Shown: positions 51,923 to 62,273 of the stretch, piece after piece
How positions within the stretch are numbered: the stretch's first letter is position 1
Layout of the letters: the number at the start of each line of letters is the position of its first letter
DNA from: Streptomyces tanashiensis
Lineage (GTDB): Bacteria > Actinomycetota > Actinomycetes > Streptomycetales > Streptomycetaceae
DNA length: 64,000 nt
Reading direction: 5' to 3'
NCBI RefSeq assembly: GCF_014648895.1
Contig: NZ_BMRZ01000008.1
Span: forward strand, 1 to 64,000
Position numbers and translations under genes: made by a program
Notes under the pieces: model-generated
The model's database searches: none
What the model was told of the DNA's origin: nothing
What the model saw: the letters and a program-made list of their open reading frames with translations, nothing else

Positions 51923-52750
51923 TCAGGCCGCGGTGTCGAACGTGTAGTGGCGGGTGTGGTCCAGCATGTCCGCCGGAGTCACGTCGTTCCACGGACGCAT
52001 GGTGTCGCCGAGGTCGACGACGTTCGCGGTGCCGGCGGCCGGCAGGTACGTCGACCGGGGGTGGCGGGCCTGCCAGTCGGCCCACAGCTTGTCCACGAAG
52101 GCGTGGTGCATCCAGAACACGGGGTCGTTCGGGGAGACTCCGGTGGCCATCTGGCCGCCGACCCAGACGTGGACGCGGTTGTGGAGGTTCACCCCGCGCC
52201 AGCCCTCCAGGTGGTTGCGGAAGCCGTCCGACGAGCTGTTCCAGGGGGCCATGTCGTAGGTCTCCATGGCGAGCACGGAGTCCACCTCGGCGCGGGTGGG
52301 CAGCTGGCGGCCGCCGGCGCCCAGGTCGCGGCGGAGGTAGTCGCGCCCGTCGACGCGGACGTTGATCGTCCAGCGGTTCCCGGTGCGGGCGAACGGGCCG
52401 TCCGTCACCTGGCCGTCCCGGGCCCGGCCGGTCCCGCCGAGGAAGTCGGGCGCCCACAGCGAGGAGCGGGAGGTGCGGTCGGCGGTCCAGTCCCAGTACG
52501 GCAGGGTGACGGTGGCGTCGACGGACTGCAGGGCCTGCTCGAACTGTATGAGGAAGCGGCGGTGCCAGGGCAGGAACGACGGCGAGCGGTGGCCGACGCG
52601 GTCGCCGTTGTCGGTGTCGCTCATGATGAACGCGTTGTGCGTGGTGACGAAGGTGTCGTACTGCCCGGAGCGCTTGAGCTCCAGGAGGGCGTTGACGAAG
52701 CGCCGCTTCTCGTCGGCGGTGAGGGTGGCCTGGTTCTTGCGTACGGTCAT
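51923..52750 (-). CDS. melC2: Tyrosinase
   Basis: The 275-residue binuclear copper oxidase has copper ligands H38, H54 and H63 (VGHRSPSFLPWHRRFLIQFE) and the second set in LHNRVHVWVGGQMATGVSPNDPVFWMHHAFVDKLW (H190, H194, H216 by family numbering). It lacks a signal peptide and depends on the MelC1 chaperone for copper loading and Tat export. ATG 52750 lies 21 bp after melC1. The enzyme makes melanin from tyrosine. Confidence 0.95.
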   Translation of the reverse strand: MTVRKNQATLTADEKRRFVNALLELKRSGQYDTFVTTHNAFIMSDTDNGDRVGHRSPSFLPWHRRFLIQFEQALQSVDATVTLPYWDWTADRTSRSSLWAPDFLGGTGRARDGQVTDGPFARTGNRWTINVRVDGRDYLRRDLGAGGRQLPTRAEVDSVLAMETYDMAPWNSSSDGFRNHLEGWRGVNLHNRVHVWVGGQMATGVSPNDPVFWMHHAFVDKLWADWQARHPRSTYLPAAGTANVVDLGDTMRPWNDVTPADMLDHTRHYTFDTAA

Positions 52751-52771
52751 GGTGGTGCGCTCCTGGATCGG

Positions 52772-53152
52772 TCAGGCGAGGGTGAGGGGAACGAGCGGGG
52801 CGCCCTGGAGTTCGCGGACGGCCGCGCGGGCCACCGCCTTGGGCGTGGCCACCGGCTCGTAGTGGTTGATCACGCTGATCCAGGTGCCGTCGGCGTTCTG
52901 CATGACGTGCAGTTCCTCGCCGTCGATCGTCACGGAGTAGCCGCCTCCGTGGTGTCCCCCGTGGTGGCCGCCGCCCGAGGGCCCGCCCTTGATGCGGCGG
53001 CCCTGGTAGACCTCGTCGAACGAGGCCGGGGCGGCCGCGGGAGCGGCGGCCCGGGGAGCGGCGACGGCCTGGCCGGCCAGGGCGAGGCCCGCGGCGGCGC
53101 CTGCCGCGCCGGCGGCGACGCCGAGGGCCCGGCGGCGGGTGATGCTGGACAT
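52772..53152 (-). CDS. melC1: MelC1 copper chaperone for tyrosinase
   Basis: The 126-residue protein has a twin-arginine signal (SITRRRALGVAAGAAGAAAGLALAGQAVAA). After cleavage there is a Gly/His-rich stretch GGPSGGGHHGGHHGGGYS and the conserved ELHVMQNADGTWISVINHYEP segment, whose Tyr enters the tyrosinase active site. It delivers copper and carries MelC2 through Tat. Two hairpin-forming repeats lie 25 bp upstream of ATG 53152. Confidence 0.93.
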   Translation of the reverse strand: MSSITRRRALGVAAGAAGAAAGLALAGQAVAAPRAAAPAAAPASFDEVYQGRRIKGGPSGGGHHGGHHGGGYSVTIDGEELHVMQNADGTWISVINHYEPVATPKAVARAAVRELQGAPLVPLTLA

Positions 53153-53480
53153 GAAACCCCCAAATGGTCTGTGCGACCGGGGGGTTCGGTCATGTCCCCC
53201 CGGCGGTTCTCACCGGGGGGTTCGGTCATGCCCCCCCCGGCGGTTCTCATCAGTACCCGGGGGTGTCGGCGCGCCGGAAATCATCGGGGGCCGGTTGGCT
53301 GCGAAGTGGACAAGATGCCACGATAAGTACAGGTTTGAACGGAGTTGATCTTGCTGTCGCGCGGGACAGGAGCACCCCGGAGCGAAGATCCTACGGAGAA
53401 AGTGATCCTTTTGTGAATGATCTTCGGTTCCGGGGCGCGCGGTGTGGCGGAGCCCACGCCGCCAGACTGTCCGGATCCGG
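53153..53480 (-). promoter_or_regulatory. melC promoter/leader region (328 bp)
   Basis: This gap between sdhB and melC1 has no gene. It contains two tandem hairpin repeats next to melC1 (53177-53249) and a relatively A/T-rich stretch (about 53275-53425). That stretch reads GTTCAAAC and TTATCG on the minus strand, which could hold the promoter. I find no strong terminator for sdhB. Confidence 0.5.
53177..53249. repeat. Two tandem hairpin repeats in the melC leader
   Basis: Units at 53177-53212 (36 bp) and 53213-53249 (37 bp) are identical except for the T/C after CATG and the C count. Each carries CCGGGGGG and CCCCCCGG arms around TTCGGTCATG, so each can fold into an 8-bp hairpin. They end 25 bp upstream of the melC1 start on the transcribed side. 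Confidence 0.75.
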
Positions 53481-54226
53481 TCAGCCCCGGGGGGCCTTGC
53501 GGAGTGCCCGCAGCCACTCCTTGTTCATCGCCGCGATCGACGGCAGCGGGATGCCCTTCGGGCAGGCCGTGGCGCACTCGCCCGTCAGCGTGCAGCCGCC
53601 GAAGCCCTCGGCGTCCATCTGCGCCACCATGTCGAGGACGCGGGTCTCGCGCTCGGGGGAGCCCTGGGGCAGGACGTTGAGGTGGTTGATCTTGGCGGAG
53701 GTGAAGAGCATGGCGGAGCCGTTGGGGCAGGCGGCCACGCAGGCGCCGCAGCCGATGCATTCGGCGTGCTCGAAGGCGGAGTCCGCGTCGGCCTTGGGTA
53801 CGGGGGTGGCGTGGGCCTCGGGGGCGGACCCGGTGGGGGCGGAGATGTAGCCGCCGGCCTGGATGACGCGGTCGAAGGCGGAGCGGTCCACCACCAGGTC
53901 CTTGACCACCGGGAACGCGGACGCGCGCCAGGGCTCGACGTCGATGGTGTCGCCGTCCCGGAAGGAACGCATGTGGAGCTGGCAGGTCGTGGTGCGCTCG
54001 GGGCCGTGCGCCTCGCCGTCGATGACGAGGCTGCACGCGCCGCAGATGCCCTCGCGGCAGTCGTGGTCGAAGGCCACGGGGTCCTCACCGCGCAGGATGA
54101 GGTCCTCGTTGAGGGTGTCGAGCATCTCCAGGAACGACATGTCGGGAGAGACCCCGTCCACCTCGTAGGTGGCCATGGCGCCCTCGGTGCCGGCGTTCTT
54201 CTGGCGCCAGACGCGCAGGTTGAGCC

Positions 54227-54230
<4 letters not shown>
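53481..54230 (-). CDS. sdhB: Succinate dehydrogenase iron-sulfur subunit
   Basis: The 249-residue subunit has a 2Fe-2S ferredoxin domain (HDCREGICGACSLVIDGE, then TTTCQLHMR) and a 4Fe-4S/3Fe-4S domain (CIGCGACVAACPN, GGCTLTGECATACPKGIPLPSIAAMN). It passes electrons from the SdhA flavin to the cytochrome b subunit. ATG 54230 overlaps the sdhA stop. It is the last gene of sdhCAB. Confidence 0.9.
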
Positions 54231-56167
<1,937 letters not shown>

Positions 56168-56168
56168 G

Positions 56169-56894
56169 TCAGCTCACCACTCCGGTCATGACGGCGAGGG
56201 GGACGGAGACGAAGCCCGCGGTCAGGACGAGCGCGAGGGCGTTGGCGAGCACCTTGAGGAGGCGTTCGCGGCGGGCGCTGCCGACGCCCAGGGTCTGGGC
56301 GGCGCTCCAGAAGCCGTGGCGGACGTGGAGGCCGAGGGCGAGCATGGCGACGATGTAGACGACGTTGCCGTACCAGGTGGAGAAGGTGTCCACGACGTTC
56401 TGGTAGGGCTTGCCCTCCTCGAAGCCGCCGGGGTGGACGGTCCCGGTGGTCAGGTCGAGCACGTGCCAGACGATGAAGAGGGCGAGGATGATCCCGCCCC
56501 AGCGCATGGTGCGGGTGGCGTACGAGGAGCGCTTGCGGCGGTGGACGTACGCGGTCGGGCGGGCCTTGATGTCGCGCCGGCTGAGCTGGTACGCGGAGAC
56601 GGCGTGGGCGACGACGGCGGCGAGGAGCACGATCCGGACGAGCCAGAGGGCCCACTCGTGGTGCAGGACGGGGGCGCCCATGACCCGCAGCCAGTGGCCG
56701 TAGGCGTTGAACTCCTCGGGGCCGAAGAAGACCTTCAGGTTGCCGGCGACGTGCGCGACGAGGTAGCCGAGCATGATCAGACCGCTGACGGCCATGACCG
56801 TCTTCTTGCCGAGGGTCGACGACCAGAATCCGCGGGACGGTGTGGGGGAAGGCGGGCGGGCGGCCGTCCGCTCCCTCGTGGGTGCCAGAGCCAT
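56169..56894 (-). CDS. sdhC: Succinate dehydrogenase cytochrome b subunit
   Basis: The 241-residue membrane protein has five helices with haem-ligand histidines in LIMLGYLVAHVAGN, ALWLVRIVLLAAVVAHAVSAY, LALFIVWHVLDLTTG and LGLHVRHGFWSAAQT. This is the dihaem cytochrome b558 type that reduces menaquinone. ATG 56894 faces the divergent LysR gene across 96 bp that contain an ATAGG/CCTAT palindrome. Confidence 0.88.
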   Translation of the reverse strand: MALAPTRERTAARPPSPTPSRGFWSSTLGKKTVMAVSGLIMLGYLVAHVAGNLKVFFGPEEFNAYGHWLRVMGAPVLHHEWALWLVRIVLLAAVVAHAVSAYQLSRRDIKARPTAYVHRRKRSSYATRTMRWGGIILALFIVWHVLDLTTGTVHPGGFEEGKPYQNVVDTFSTWYGNVVYIVAMLALGLHVRHGFWSAAQTLGVGSARRERLLKVLANALALVLTAGFVSVPLAVMTGVVS

Positions 56895-56953
56895 GTTCCC
56901 GACGCTAGGGCCGAAGGGCCCAAGAGGTCCAAGACATGGTCTGGCTGATCTCG

Positions 56954-56968
56954 ATAGGCTGAACCTAT
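56954..56968. promoter_or_regulatory. ATAGG-N5-CCTAT palindrome (LysR box candidate)
   Basis: ATAGG-CTGAA-CCTAT is a perfect 5-bp inverted repeat in the 96-bp gap between sdhC and lysR. It has the T-N(n)-A form of LysR-type sites and is well placed for autoregulation and control of sdhCAB. Confidence 0.6.
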
Positions 56969-56990
56969 TCACGTCCTCTACGCTGGGACC

Positions 56991-57878
56991 ATGCAGTTCC
57001 AGCAGCTCCTCTACTTCGTCGCCGTGGCCGAGACCCGTCACTTCACCCGGGCCGCCGAGCGCGTCCACGTCTCGCAGCCCTCGCTCTCCCAGCAGATCAA
57101 GGCCCTGGAGCAGGAGCTGGGCGCGGAGCTGTTCAGCCGGGCCCGGGGGAACATCACCCTCACCGACGCGGGCGAGGCCCTGCTGCCGCTCGCGCGCCGG
57201 ATCCTCGCCGACACCGAGACGGCCCGCCTGGAGGTGCAGGAGCTGGCCCAGCTCAAGCGGGGCCGGGTGCGGCTCGGCGCGACGCCGAGCCTGTGCACGG
57301 GACTCCTCCCGGACGTGCTGCGGTCCTTCCACGACCTGCACCCCGGGATCGAGCTCCTGATCGAGGAGGGCGGCTCGCACGATCTCGTACGGGAGCTGGC
57401 GCGCGGGGCGCTCGACCTCGCCCTCGTGGTGCTGCCGCTGCCGACCCCGTCACCCGCCCTGACGACGGTCGAGCTGCTCCGGGAGGACCTGGTGGTGGTC
57501 TCCGCCGCCTCGGAGCCGGCGCCCCGCAGGCCGGTGCGCATCAAGGATCTGCGGGACCAGCCGCTCGTGATGTTCCGGCACGGCTACGACCTGCGGGAAC
57601 TGACCGTGGCGGCATGCCGGGCGGAGGGCTTCGAGCCCACGTTCACCGTGGAGGGCGGGGAGCTGGACGCCGTGCTCGGTTTTGTACGGGCCGGGCTCGG
57701 GCTCGCGGTCGTCCCGGCGATGGTCGCGGGCCGCGCGGGCCGCGACCTCCGGGTGACGGCCCTCGCCCGGCCGGGCCTGCGCCGCACCATCGCGCTCGCC
57801 CACCGCAGCGACGTGGCCCCGCCGCGGGCGGCCCGGGAGCTCCAGAGGCTGCTCATGGCCACCCGCCGGCGCGTGTGA
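56991..57878 (+). CDS. LysR-family regulator divergent from sdhCAB
   Basis: The 295-residue protein has a LysR HTH (MQFQQLLYFVAVAETRHFTRAAERVHVSQPSLSQQIKALEQELGAELF, residues 1-50) and a substrate-binding domain (RVRLGATPSLCTGLLP, IELLIEEGGSHDLVRELARGALDLALV, GLGLAVVPAMV). Its start is 97 bp from sdhC and the shared gap has a palindrome, so the succinate dehydrogenase operon is its probable target. The effector may be a TCA-cycle acid. Confidence 0.88.
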   Translation: MQFQQLLYFVAVAETRHFTRAAERVHVSQPSLSQQIKALEQELGAELFSRARGNITLTDAGEALLPLARRILADTETARLEVQELAQLKRGRVRLGATPSLCTGLLPDVLRSFHDLHPGIELLIEEGGSHDLVRELARGALDLALVVLPLPTPSPALTTVELLREDLVVVSAASEPAPRRPVRIKDLRDQPLVMFRHGYDLRELTVAACRAEGFEPTFTVEGGELDAVLGFVRAGLGLAVVPAMVAGRAGRDLRVTALARPGLRRTIALAHRSDVAPPRAARELQRLLMATRRRV

Positions 57879-57987
57879 CGCGCCGGGCGCTGCGATGCGA
57901 TCGGCGCCTTCTCAAGGAGAGGCGCCCTGTGCCAGTCTCCCCGTCGGAAGGAACGATCTCACCCGCCCTCACCGATGGGACGTCACC

Positions 57988-58422
57988 ATGCCCTGGAACC
58001 GCACCACTTCGCTCGTCGCCGTCGCCGCGGCCGTCGCCGTCGGCCTGCTCGGGCTGACCGCCTGCGGGTCCGACGCCGGTGACGCGAAGGGCGCCTCCTC
58101 CGCGACCGCCCCGGCCCCGGCCCCGACGACGCCGGACGCACCGCCCGTCACCGGCGGGGTGAAGAAGCCCGACGACCTGCCCGCGGGCCTGCCGCTCCCC
58201 TCCGGAGAGCTGACCTCGGTGACCGGCGGGAAGGGCGCCTACGTCCTGACCTTCGGCGCCGCCGACCCGAAGGCCGCCGTCGGCGCGTACCGCGCGGCGC
58301 TCGAGGACGCCGGGTACCAGGTGGTGGATGTCGCCGGCATCTTCACGGCCACGTCGGACAAGACGTCGGTGTCGGTGGCGACGGGCGGCGACACGGTGGT
58401 CCTGACCCTCGCCACGCTCTGA
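57988..58422 (+). CDS. Small secreted lipoprotein of unknown function
   Basis: The 144-residue lipoprotein has lipobox GLTACGS (Cys near residue 26), an Ala/Pro/Thr linker and a compact domain (LPAGLPLPSGELTSVTGGKGAYVLTF, AYRAALEDAGYQVVDVAGIFTATSD). That pattern resembles the small beta-alpha lipoprotein folds common in Streptomyces. No enzymatic motif is visible. ATG 57988. The LysR gene ends 109 bp upstream; a repeat-rich gap follows. Confidence 0.75.
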   Translation: MPWNRTTSLVAVAAAVAVGLLGLTACGSDAGDAKGASSATAPAPAPTTPDAPPVTGGVKKPDDLPAGLPLPSGELTSVTGGKGAYVLTFGAADPKAAVGAYRAALEDAGYQVVDVAGIFTATSDKTSVSVATGGDTVVLTLATL

Positions 58423-58775
58423 CCACCACCGTTGTGGGCAGTCGTTCCGCTGGGGCGGTGCCCCCCCGTTGTGGGCAGTCGTTCCTCCCCCAGACTTCGT
58501 CCGGGAGGTGCCCCCAGGGCGGAACGGGTGGGCACAACGGAACGGCGCCCTTGCCGGCGCCAGAGGCTCCCGCGCCTTGACCCGCACCCCGGTGCGCCGT
58601 CACGGGGGTGCGGGTCCAGGCGCGGAACGCGGAGGCGCCGCTGGAGGGCGCCGTCCCGTGCGCCCACCCGTCCCGCCCTGCGGGACAATTGCCCACACGG
58701 CAGTGGCGCCGTCCCGCCCAAGGCGCGGGAGCACACGGCGGTGGGCGCCGTCCCGCCCGGGCCGCCGGACGGTGG
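58423..58775. repeat. Intergenic repeat field (353 bp)
   Basis: CCGTTGTGGGCAGTCGTTCC occurs at 58429-58448 and 58466-58485, and an inverted, diverged copy at 58521-58540. A long hairpin follows (CGCGCCTTGACCCGCACCCC at 58571-58590 against 58605-58624, one mismatch). Repeats of GGCGCCGTCCCG at about 58646, 58713 and 58747 follow. I recall similar GTTGTGGGCA elements as abundant intergenic repeats in Streptomyces. No gene is present. Confidence 0.7.
58571..58624. terminator. 20-bp-stem hairpin in the repeat field
   Basis: Arms of 20 bp with one mismatch flank a 14-base loop, between the convergent lipoprotein and GGDEF/EAL genes. It probably ends both transcripts. Confidence 0.6.
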
Positions 58776-60941
58776 CTACACCGCGTCCGCCAGGAGGAGG
58801 GAGTGGATGCGGTCCGGGGCGCCCGGGCGGGCGTAGTACCAGCCCTGGGCCGTGTCGCAGCCGAGGTCACGGAGCTGCCGCGCCTGCGCCCCCGTCTCCA
58901 CGCCCTCGACCGTGACGGCGAGTTCCAGGCTGTGCGCCAGCGAGACGATCCCCTCGACGATCTTGAGGTCGACCGGGTCCACCGGGTGCTGCTGCATGCC
59001 CCGGGTGAAGGAGCGGTCGAGCTTCAGGACGCTCACCGGCAGGCGCCGCAGATTCGCCAGGTTCGAGTAGCCGGTGCCGAAGTCGTCGAGGGCGATGTCC
59101 ACGCCCATCTCGGCGAGCTGCCGCAGCGGCTTCAGCAGGTCCTCGTCGGCGCCGATCAGGGCCGACTCGGTGACCTCCAGGCAGAGTGCGCCCGGTTCGA
59201 GCCCCGACCGCTCCAGGACGTCGACGGTGTCGGCGACCAGGCGCGGATGGTGGAGCTGCGTCGGGGAGAGGTTGACGTTGATCCGCAGCGGGCCGCCGTC
59301 GGAGTGCCGGGTCTGCCAGAAACGGGCCTGGCGCACGGCCTCCTGGAGCACCCAGCGGCCGAGCGGCACGATGAGGCCGGTGTCCTCGGCGAGCGGGATG
59401 AAGCGGTCGGGGCCGAGCACCCCGTGCTGCGGGTGGCACCACCGGACGAGGGCCTCGGCGCCGTGCACGCTGCCGTCGTCGAGGTGGACGAGCGGCTGGT
59501 ACTCGATGAAGAACTCGCCGCGCTCCAGGGCCGTCGGCAGGGCCGTGGTGAGCCCGTGCCTGGTGATGGCGCGGGCGTCGGCCTCCGGGTCGGCGAGTTC
59601 GAAGCGGTTGCCGCCCGCCGACTTGGCCCGGTACATCGTGATGTCGGCGCTGCGGAGCACCTCGGCCGGGGTCCGCTCCCCCGCCGGGCCCTCGACCACG
59701 CCGAGGCTGCCGCGCACGGTGAGTTCGCGGCCTTCGATGCGGAGGGGGGTGGCGAGGGCGGCGAGGATGCGGTCGGCGAGTTCGGTGACGTCCCGTTCCC
59801 CGCCGGGGGCGGTGGTGAGGGCGACGAACTCGTCGCCGCCGAGCCGGGCCACCATCTCGCCCGCTCCGGTGACGCAGCTCTGCAGCCGGTCGGCGACCTC
59901 GACGAGCAGCCGGTCGCCGGTGGAGTGCCCGAGGCTGTCGTTGATGACCTTGAAGCCGTCGAGGTCGAGGTAGCAGAGGCCGAAGCGGGCGTTCTCGCCG
60001 GGGGCGAGGGCCTTCTCCAGGCGTTCGAAGAACAGGGTCCGGTTGGGCAGTCCGGTGAGCGCGTCGTGGGTGGCCTCGTACCGCAGGCGCAGGTGGAGCA
60101 GGCGCCGTTCGGTGGTGTCCTCCATGAGGGCCAGCTGGTACTGGGGGCGGCCCTCGGCGTCCCGGAGGAGCGAGACGGTGAGGTTGGTCCACAGAACCGT
60201 TCCGTCACCCCGGTAGTACGGCTTCTCGACGCGGTAGTGCTCGCGCTCGCCGCGGACCAGCTCCTCGTACAGCTTCCAGACGTGGGGCCCGTCCTCCGGG
60301 TGGACCCACTCGCTGACGTTCCGGCTGCGCACCTGGCCCTCCATCCCGCCGAACATGCGGGTGAGGGTCTCGTTGACCTCCAGGACGTTGCCTTCGAGGT
60401 CGGCGATGCCGATGCCGATCGCCGCCCCGTCGAAGACCGCGCGGAAGCGGCTCTCGGTGGCGTGCAGGGCGATCTCGGCGGCGCTGCGGGCGGCCAGCGC
60501 GGAGCGGGCGATCGCCTCCTGCTCGGCGCGGGTCCGCTCGCGCAGGGCCTGGGCGTAGCCGGCGGCCATGGCGTGCTGGAGCCGGGAGCAGCGGGCGCGC
60601 AGTTCCTCGGCCGCGAGGTCCGACTCCGCACCGCAGTAGAGCACCAGGTACGAGTCGACGACGCCGAGGCTGCGGCCGAGCGCGTCCGGGTCGGTGCAGT
60701 GGGCGGCGACGAGGGCCGCGCCGGTGCGCTGGGCCGGTGCCGTGTCGAAGGGGCGGGCGTGCAGGGCGTCGCACAGGGTGCGGGCCAGCGGCAGCAGATG
60801 CCCCTCGAACTCGGTGCGGGTCAGCGAGGTGGCCGTCACCGGGAAGATCGCGCGGCTCCAGATGGTGACGAACCGCCTGAGTCTGTCCTCCGGGCCGTCC
60901 GCTTCGGCGACGGCGCCGGACGGCTGCGACGGGACCTTCAC
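58776..60941 (-). CDS. rmdA: PAS-GGDEF-EAL cyclic-di-GMP protein, RmdA-like
   Basis: The 721-residue cytosolic protein has an N-terminal helical domain (residues 15-160), a PAS/PAC module (about 165-290: RFRAVFDGAAIGIGIADLEGN), a GGDEF domain with intact RLGGDEF near 366, and an EAL domain with GAEALVRW near 495. VDIALDDFGTGYSNLA, with metal and catalytic acids, is intact. Both cyclase and phosphodiesterase motifs are present. Domain order and N-terminus match RmdA, which affects Streptomyces development through c-di-GMP. GTG 60941 overlaps the upstream DUF574 gene stop by four bases. Confidence 0.8.
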   Translation of the reverse strand: MKVPSQPSGAVAEADGPEDRLRRFVTIWSRAIFPVTATSLTRTEFEGHLLPLARTLCDALHARPFDTAPAQRTGAALVAAHCTDPDALGRSLGVVDSYLVLYCGAESDLAAEELRARCSRLQHAMAAGYAQALRERTRAEQEAIARSALAARSAAEIALHATESRFRAVFDGAAIGIGIADLEGNVLEVNETLTRMFGGMEGQVRSRNVSEWVHPEDGPHVWKLYEELVRGEREHYRVEKPYYRGDGTVLWTNLTVSLLRDAEGRPQYQLALMEDTTERRLLHLRLRYEATHDALTGLPNRTLFFERLEKALAPGENARFGLCYLDLDGFKVINDSLGHSTGDRLLVEVADRLQSCVTGAGEMVARLGGDEFVALTTAPGGERDVTELADRILAALATPLRIEGRELTVRGSLGVVEGPAGERTPAEVLRSADITMYRAKSAGGNRFELADPEADARAITRHGLTTALPTALERGEFFIEYQPLVHLDDGSVHGAEALVRWCHPQHGVLGPDRFIPLAEDTGLIVPLGRWVLQEAVRQARFWQTRHSDGGPLRINVNLSPTQLHHPRLVADTVDVLERSGLEPGALCLEVTESALIGADEDLLKPLRQLAEMGVDIALDDFGTGYSNLANLRRLPVSVLKLDRSFTRGMQQHPVDPVDLKIVEGIVSLAHSLELAVTVEGVETGAQARQLRDLGCDTAQGWYYARPGAPDRIHSLLLADAV

Positions 60942-61786
60942 GCCTTGCGCCCCACCCCTGCGAACCCGGAGAAGGCGTACGGATCCTCCTCCTCGGCCGG
61001 ACTGTCCGGCCGCCAGAGCGGCATCGGGACGAGTCCGGGCTCGACCAGTTCGGTGCCCTCGAAGAAGCGGGTGATCTCACCGCTCGACCGCATCACCAGG
61101 GGGTTGCGGATGTTGCGGTAGACCCCGACGGTGCCGCCGGCCTGCTCCTCGGAGAGCGGGATGCCCTCGTACGAGGCGTGGGTGAGGACGACGAGGCTGC
61201 CGGGGGCGAGGGCCTCGATGAGTTCGGCGACGGCCTCGTAGGGCCGGTCCTGGTCCTCCAGGAAGTGCAGCACGGCGACGAGGAGCAGGGCCACCGGCCG
61301 GTCCAGGTCGAGGAGTCGGGTCACCTCGGGGCCGTACAGGATGTCGGCCGGCTTGCGCAGGTCGGCGGCGACGACGGCCGCGCTGTCGTCTCCCTCCAGG
61401 ACGGCGCGGCTGTGGGCCACGGCGACGGGGTCGTGGTCGACGTAGACGACCCGGGCGGCGGGGTCGGCCGCCCGGGCGACCTCGTGCACGTTGCCGAAGG
61501 TGGGTATGCCGGAGCCGATGTCGAGGAACTGGGTGACGTCGTTGTCAACGGCGTGGCGGACGGCGCGCCGCATGAAGGCACGGTTCGCCTGCATGATCTT
61601 GGGCAGGCCCGGCATGAACTCCATGGCCTTGCGCGCCGCTTCCCGGTCCACCTCGAAATTGTGCGAGCCGCCCAGATAGAAGTCGTACATACGGGACACG
61701 CTCGGTACCGAAATGTCGATACCGGGCGGAGCCCAGGCGGGACGCTCCATCAATGTCTCCAACAAGTCGCCACGGGATGCGGCCAT
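60938..61786 (-). CDS. DUF574 SAM-dependent methyltransferase
   Basis: The 282-residue protein of the PF04672 group has SVSRMYDFYLGGSHNFEVDREAA (family signature), SAM site FLDIGSGIPTFGNVHEVAR, VVYVDHDPVAVAHSRAVL, LLLVAVLHFLEDQ and LVVLTHAS. The family is large in Streptomyces and mostly uncharacterised. The ATG at 61786 was chosen by family length; an upstream ATG would add 43 residues. Overlap with the rmdA-like gene suggests linked function. Confidence 0.8.
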   Translation of the reverse strand: MAASRGDLLETLMERPAWAPPGIDISVPSVSRMYDFYLGGSHNFEVDREAARKAMEFMPGLPKIMQANRAFMRRAVRHAVDNDVTQFLDIGSGIPTFGNVHEVARAADPAARVVYVDHDPVAVAHSRAVLEGDDSAAVVAADLRKPADILYGPEVTRLLDLDRPVALLLVAVLHFLEDQDRPYEAVAELIEALAPGSLVVLTHASYEGIPLSEEQAGGTVGVYRNIRNPLVMRSSGEITRFFEGTELVEPGLVPMPLWRPDSPAEEEDPYAFSGFAGVGRKA

Positions 61787-62273
61787 GTGTTCGCGGCCGG
61801 TGTTCGAGGTGAGGCTACTGATCGCCCGCCGGGAGAGCGAGTAGAAACGGAAATTCGCGGTCCGTTCTTGGTCACACGCCATTGGCACGTGCTCTTGGAA
61901 CGCAGAGTTCACGCCTTCAGGCTGTGCAAATTCACGTGCATATGATCGTGCGTCGGTTCCCGGGAGGATGCCGGTCGCGCCCGGCGGAGCCTCAGGCCCC
62001 CGCCGTACCTCGGCTGTTGCCGTCCCAGGGGCCCTGTCGCCGGTGCAGGATGCCCTGTCGGCCGTCCCGTCCGACAGGGCGACAACCGGACAGTTCTGCG
62101 CCGGGAGGCCTGAACGGGCCCTGTCGGCCACCCGTCCGGAATCATCACGCCCGCCAATACCGGGCATTGTGCCGAATCCGTCACCGACACCCGGCGAAAC
62201 GTCAAGCCCACACATCCGGAGATCCCCTCCATCTGGCGAATCCCACCCGAATCCGCCCCGGCGCGCCGCCGTT
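61787..62273. other. 487-bp divergent intergenic region
   Basis: No gene is supported; there is an alternative upstream start for the methyltransferase near 61880. The element CCCTGTCGG / CCGACAGGG (62053-62061 and 62071-62079) forms a 9-bp inverted repeat. The word GCCCTGTCG recurs at about 62029, 62052 and 62119, which suggests regulator boxes or a decayed repeat. The far side is more A/T-rich. Confidence 0.45.

Noticed and set aside
52930..53250. A minus-strand frame starting in the melC leader repeats (MTEPPG repeats)
   Set aside because: The repeats each contain ATGACCGAA, creating start codons, but the frame runs out of phase through melC1, and its composition matches a shadow.
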